This document shows, piece after piece, positions 5,461 to 5,871 of a DNA stretch of 5,871 nucleotides. The notes under the pieces are model-generated. The model had not been told where the DNA came from. It ran no database searches and worked only from the letters and a program-made list of their open reading frames with translations. Made by a program: the position numbers and the translations under genes. The stretch comes from Desulfurococcales archaeon (GTDB lineage: Archaea > Thermoproteota > Thermoprotei_A > Sulfolobales > Desulfurococcaceae). Location: the NCBI GenBank assembly GCA_015521265.1, contig WAON01000154.1:1-5871 (forward strand), given 5' to 3'. The stretch's first letter is position 1, and each line of letters opens with the position of its first letter.

Positions 5461-5871
5461 CCTCTACACCGCTAACAGACTCGTTTTCCCCGGGTTCATA
5501 AGTTGCTGTTTCAGCCCTGACCTCCTTAGCCTTAATCCCTAGGAGGAATACCCCGATAATCGCTACGATTGTTATTACTAATGGCTGATAAACGATCAGT
5601 AAGTTATCTGTTCTTAGATAGGTAATTGATAATTTATGATAGGTGAAGTTCGGCGTGGACTGGTTGTTTAGCGTTATTAGTAGGAGAACGTTGTATTTAC
5701 TACTGGTAATGTAGTCGGAGTATTTTTCAACATTTACAGCTTTAACCTGGAAGGTGATATTCTTACCAAAGCTTTGGGTGGATGCATAAGCAACTATTAC
5801 TGGGGTCGAGGTATTTAGTGCTATTAGAGTGTTTGGTTTAAGGAAGGCATCAACTACTACAACTCCATTAC
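5447..5871 (-). CDS. Membrane-anchored surface protein, C-terminal part (N-terminus beyond window)
   Basis: An open frame enters from the right edge (first whole codon 5869-5867) and gives 140 residues to TAA at 5449-5447. It is too short to have been scored as a complete ORF because its start lies outside. The first 89 visible residues are polar and beta-rich, with four sequons (N19, N37, N69, N74). A hydrophobic span (about 90-111, LLIVYQPLVITIVAIIGVFL and on) follows, then Lys-Ala-Lys-Glu-Val-Arg and a short charged tail. The basic residues after the span predict an outside domain and a cytoplasmic tail of about 28 residues. This layout is common for archaeal cell-surface proteins; I do not recognise the family. 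It converges on the VWA gene and overlaps it by 14 bases (5447-5460). Being on the other strand, it is not in the MoxR operon. Confidence 0.72.
   Translation of the reverse strand, partial: NGVVVVDAFLKPNTLIALNTSTPVIVAYASTQSFGKNITFQVKAVNVEKYSDYITSSKYNVLLLITLNNQSTPNFTYHKLSITYLRTDNLLIVYQPLVITIVAIIGVFLLGIKAKEVRAETATYEPGENESVSGVEVKTQ

Noticed and set aside
1..5871. CRISPR array, insertion sequence, integrase, toxin-antitoxin or tRNA gene
   Set aside because: No spaced repeats, transposase or integrase motifs, or tRNA cloverleaf signatures were seen on either strand.

Overview
The window looks like chromosomal DNA of a hyperthermophilic crenarchaeote, most likely of the Desulfurococcales. The single-stranded DNA-binding protein is of the crenarchaeal (Sulfolobus-type) one-OB-fold family, the GIY-YIG gene belongs to the DUF123 family common in Archaea, and several genes start with TTG or GTG. 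Short TATA-like boxes lie 25-29 bases before start codons, which suggests leaderless transcription, and codons such as AGG, ATA and CTA are frequent. The genus is not decided by anything I can see, and no database was searched.

Left part, all on the minus strand: a secreted, sequon-rich transglutaminase-like protein cut by the left edge (1-742); a 167-base gap holding its promoter and the T-rich 3' end of the next unit; a stand-alone PqqD-like protein (910-1224) just downstream of the ssb-type gene (1248-1682); and a DUF123 GIY-YIG nuclease-like gene (1753-2238). ssb and the PqqD-like gene are 23 bases apart and probably share a transcript. The GIY-YIG gene has its own promoter.

Middle and right, plus strand: a 130-base divergent gap leads to a small basic protein of unknown function with one hydrophobic segment (2369-2662). 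A well-placed TATA box (2722-2730) then starts what looks like an operon: an unlisted 34-residue ORF (2754-2858), a MoxR/RavA-type AAA+ ATPase (2878-4044) and a VWA/MIDAS protein resembling the ViaA group (4129-5460). A 15-base perfect palindrome lies just upstream of this promoter. The ATPase and VWA protein are expected to act together, with the AAA+ ring remodelling targets through the metal-binding VWA partner.

Right edge, minus strand: the C-terminal 140 residues of a membrane-anchored, probably glycosylated surface protein (5447-5871). Its stop codon lies inside the 3' end of the convergent VWA gene, a 14-base overlap.

I see no tRNA, rRNA, CRISPR array, insertion sequence or other mobile element. 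The candidates for something undescribed are the small ORF leading the MoxR-VWA operon with its upstream palindrome, and the orphan PqqD-like protein paired with SSB.
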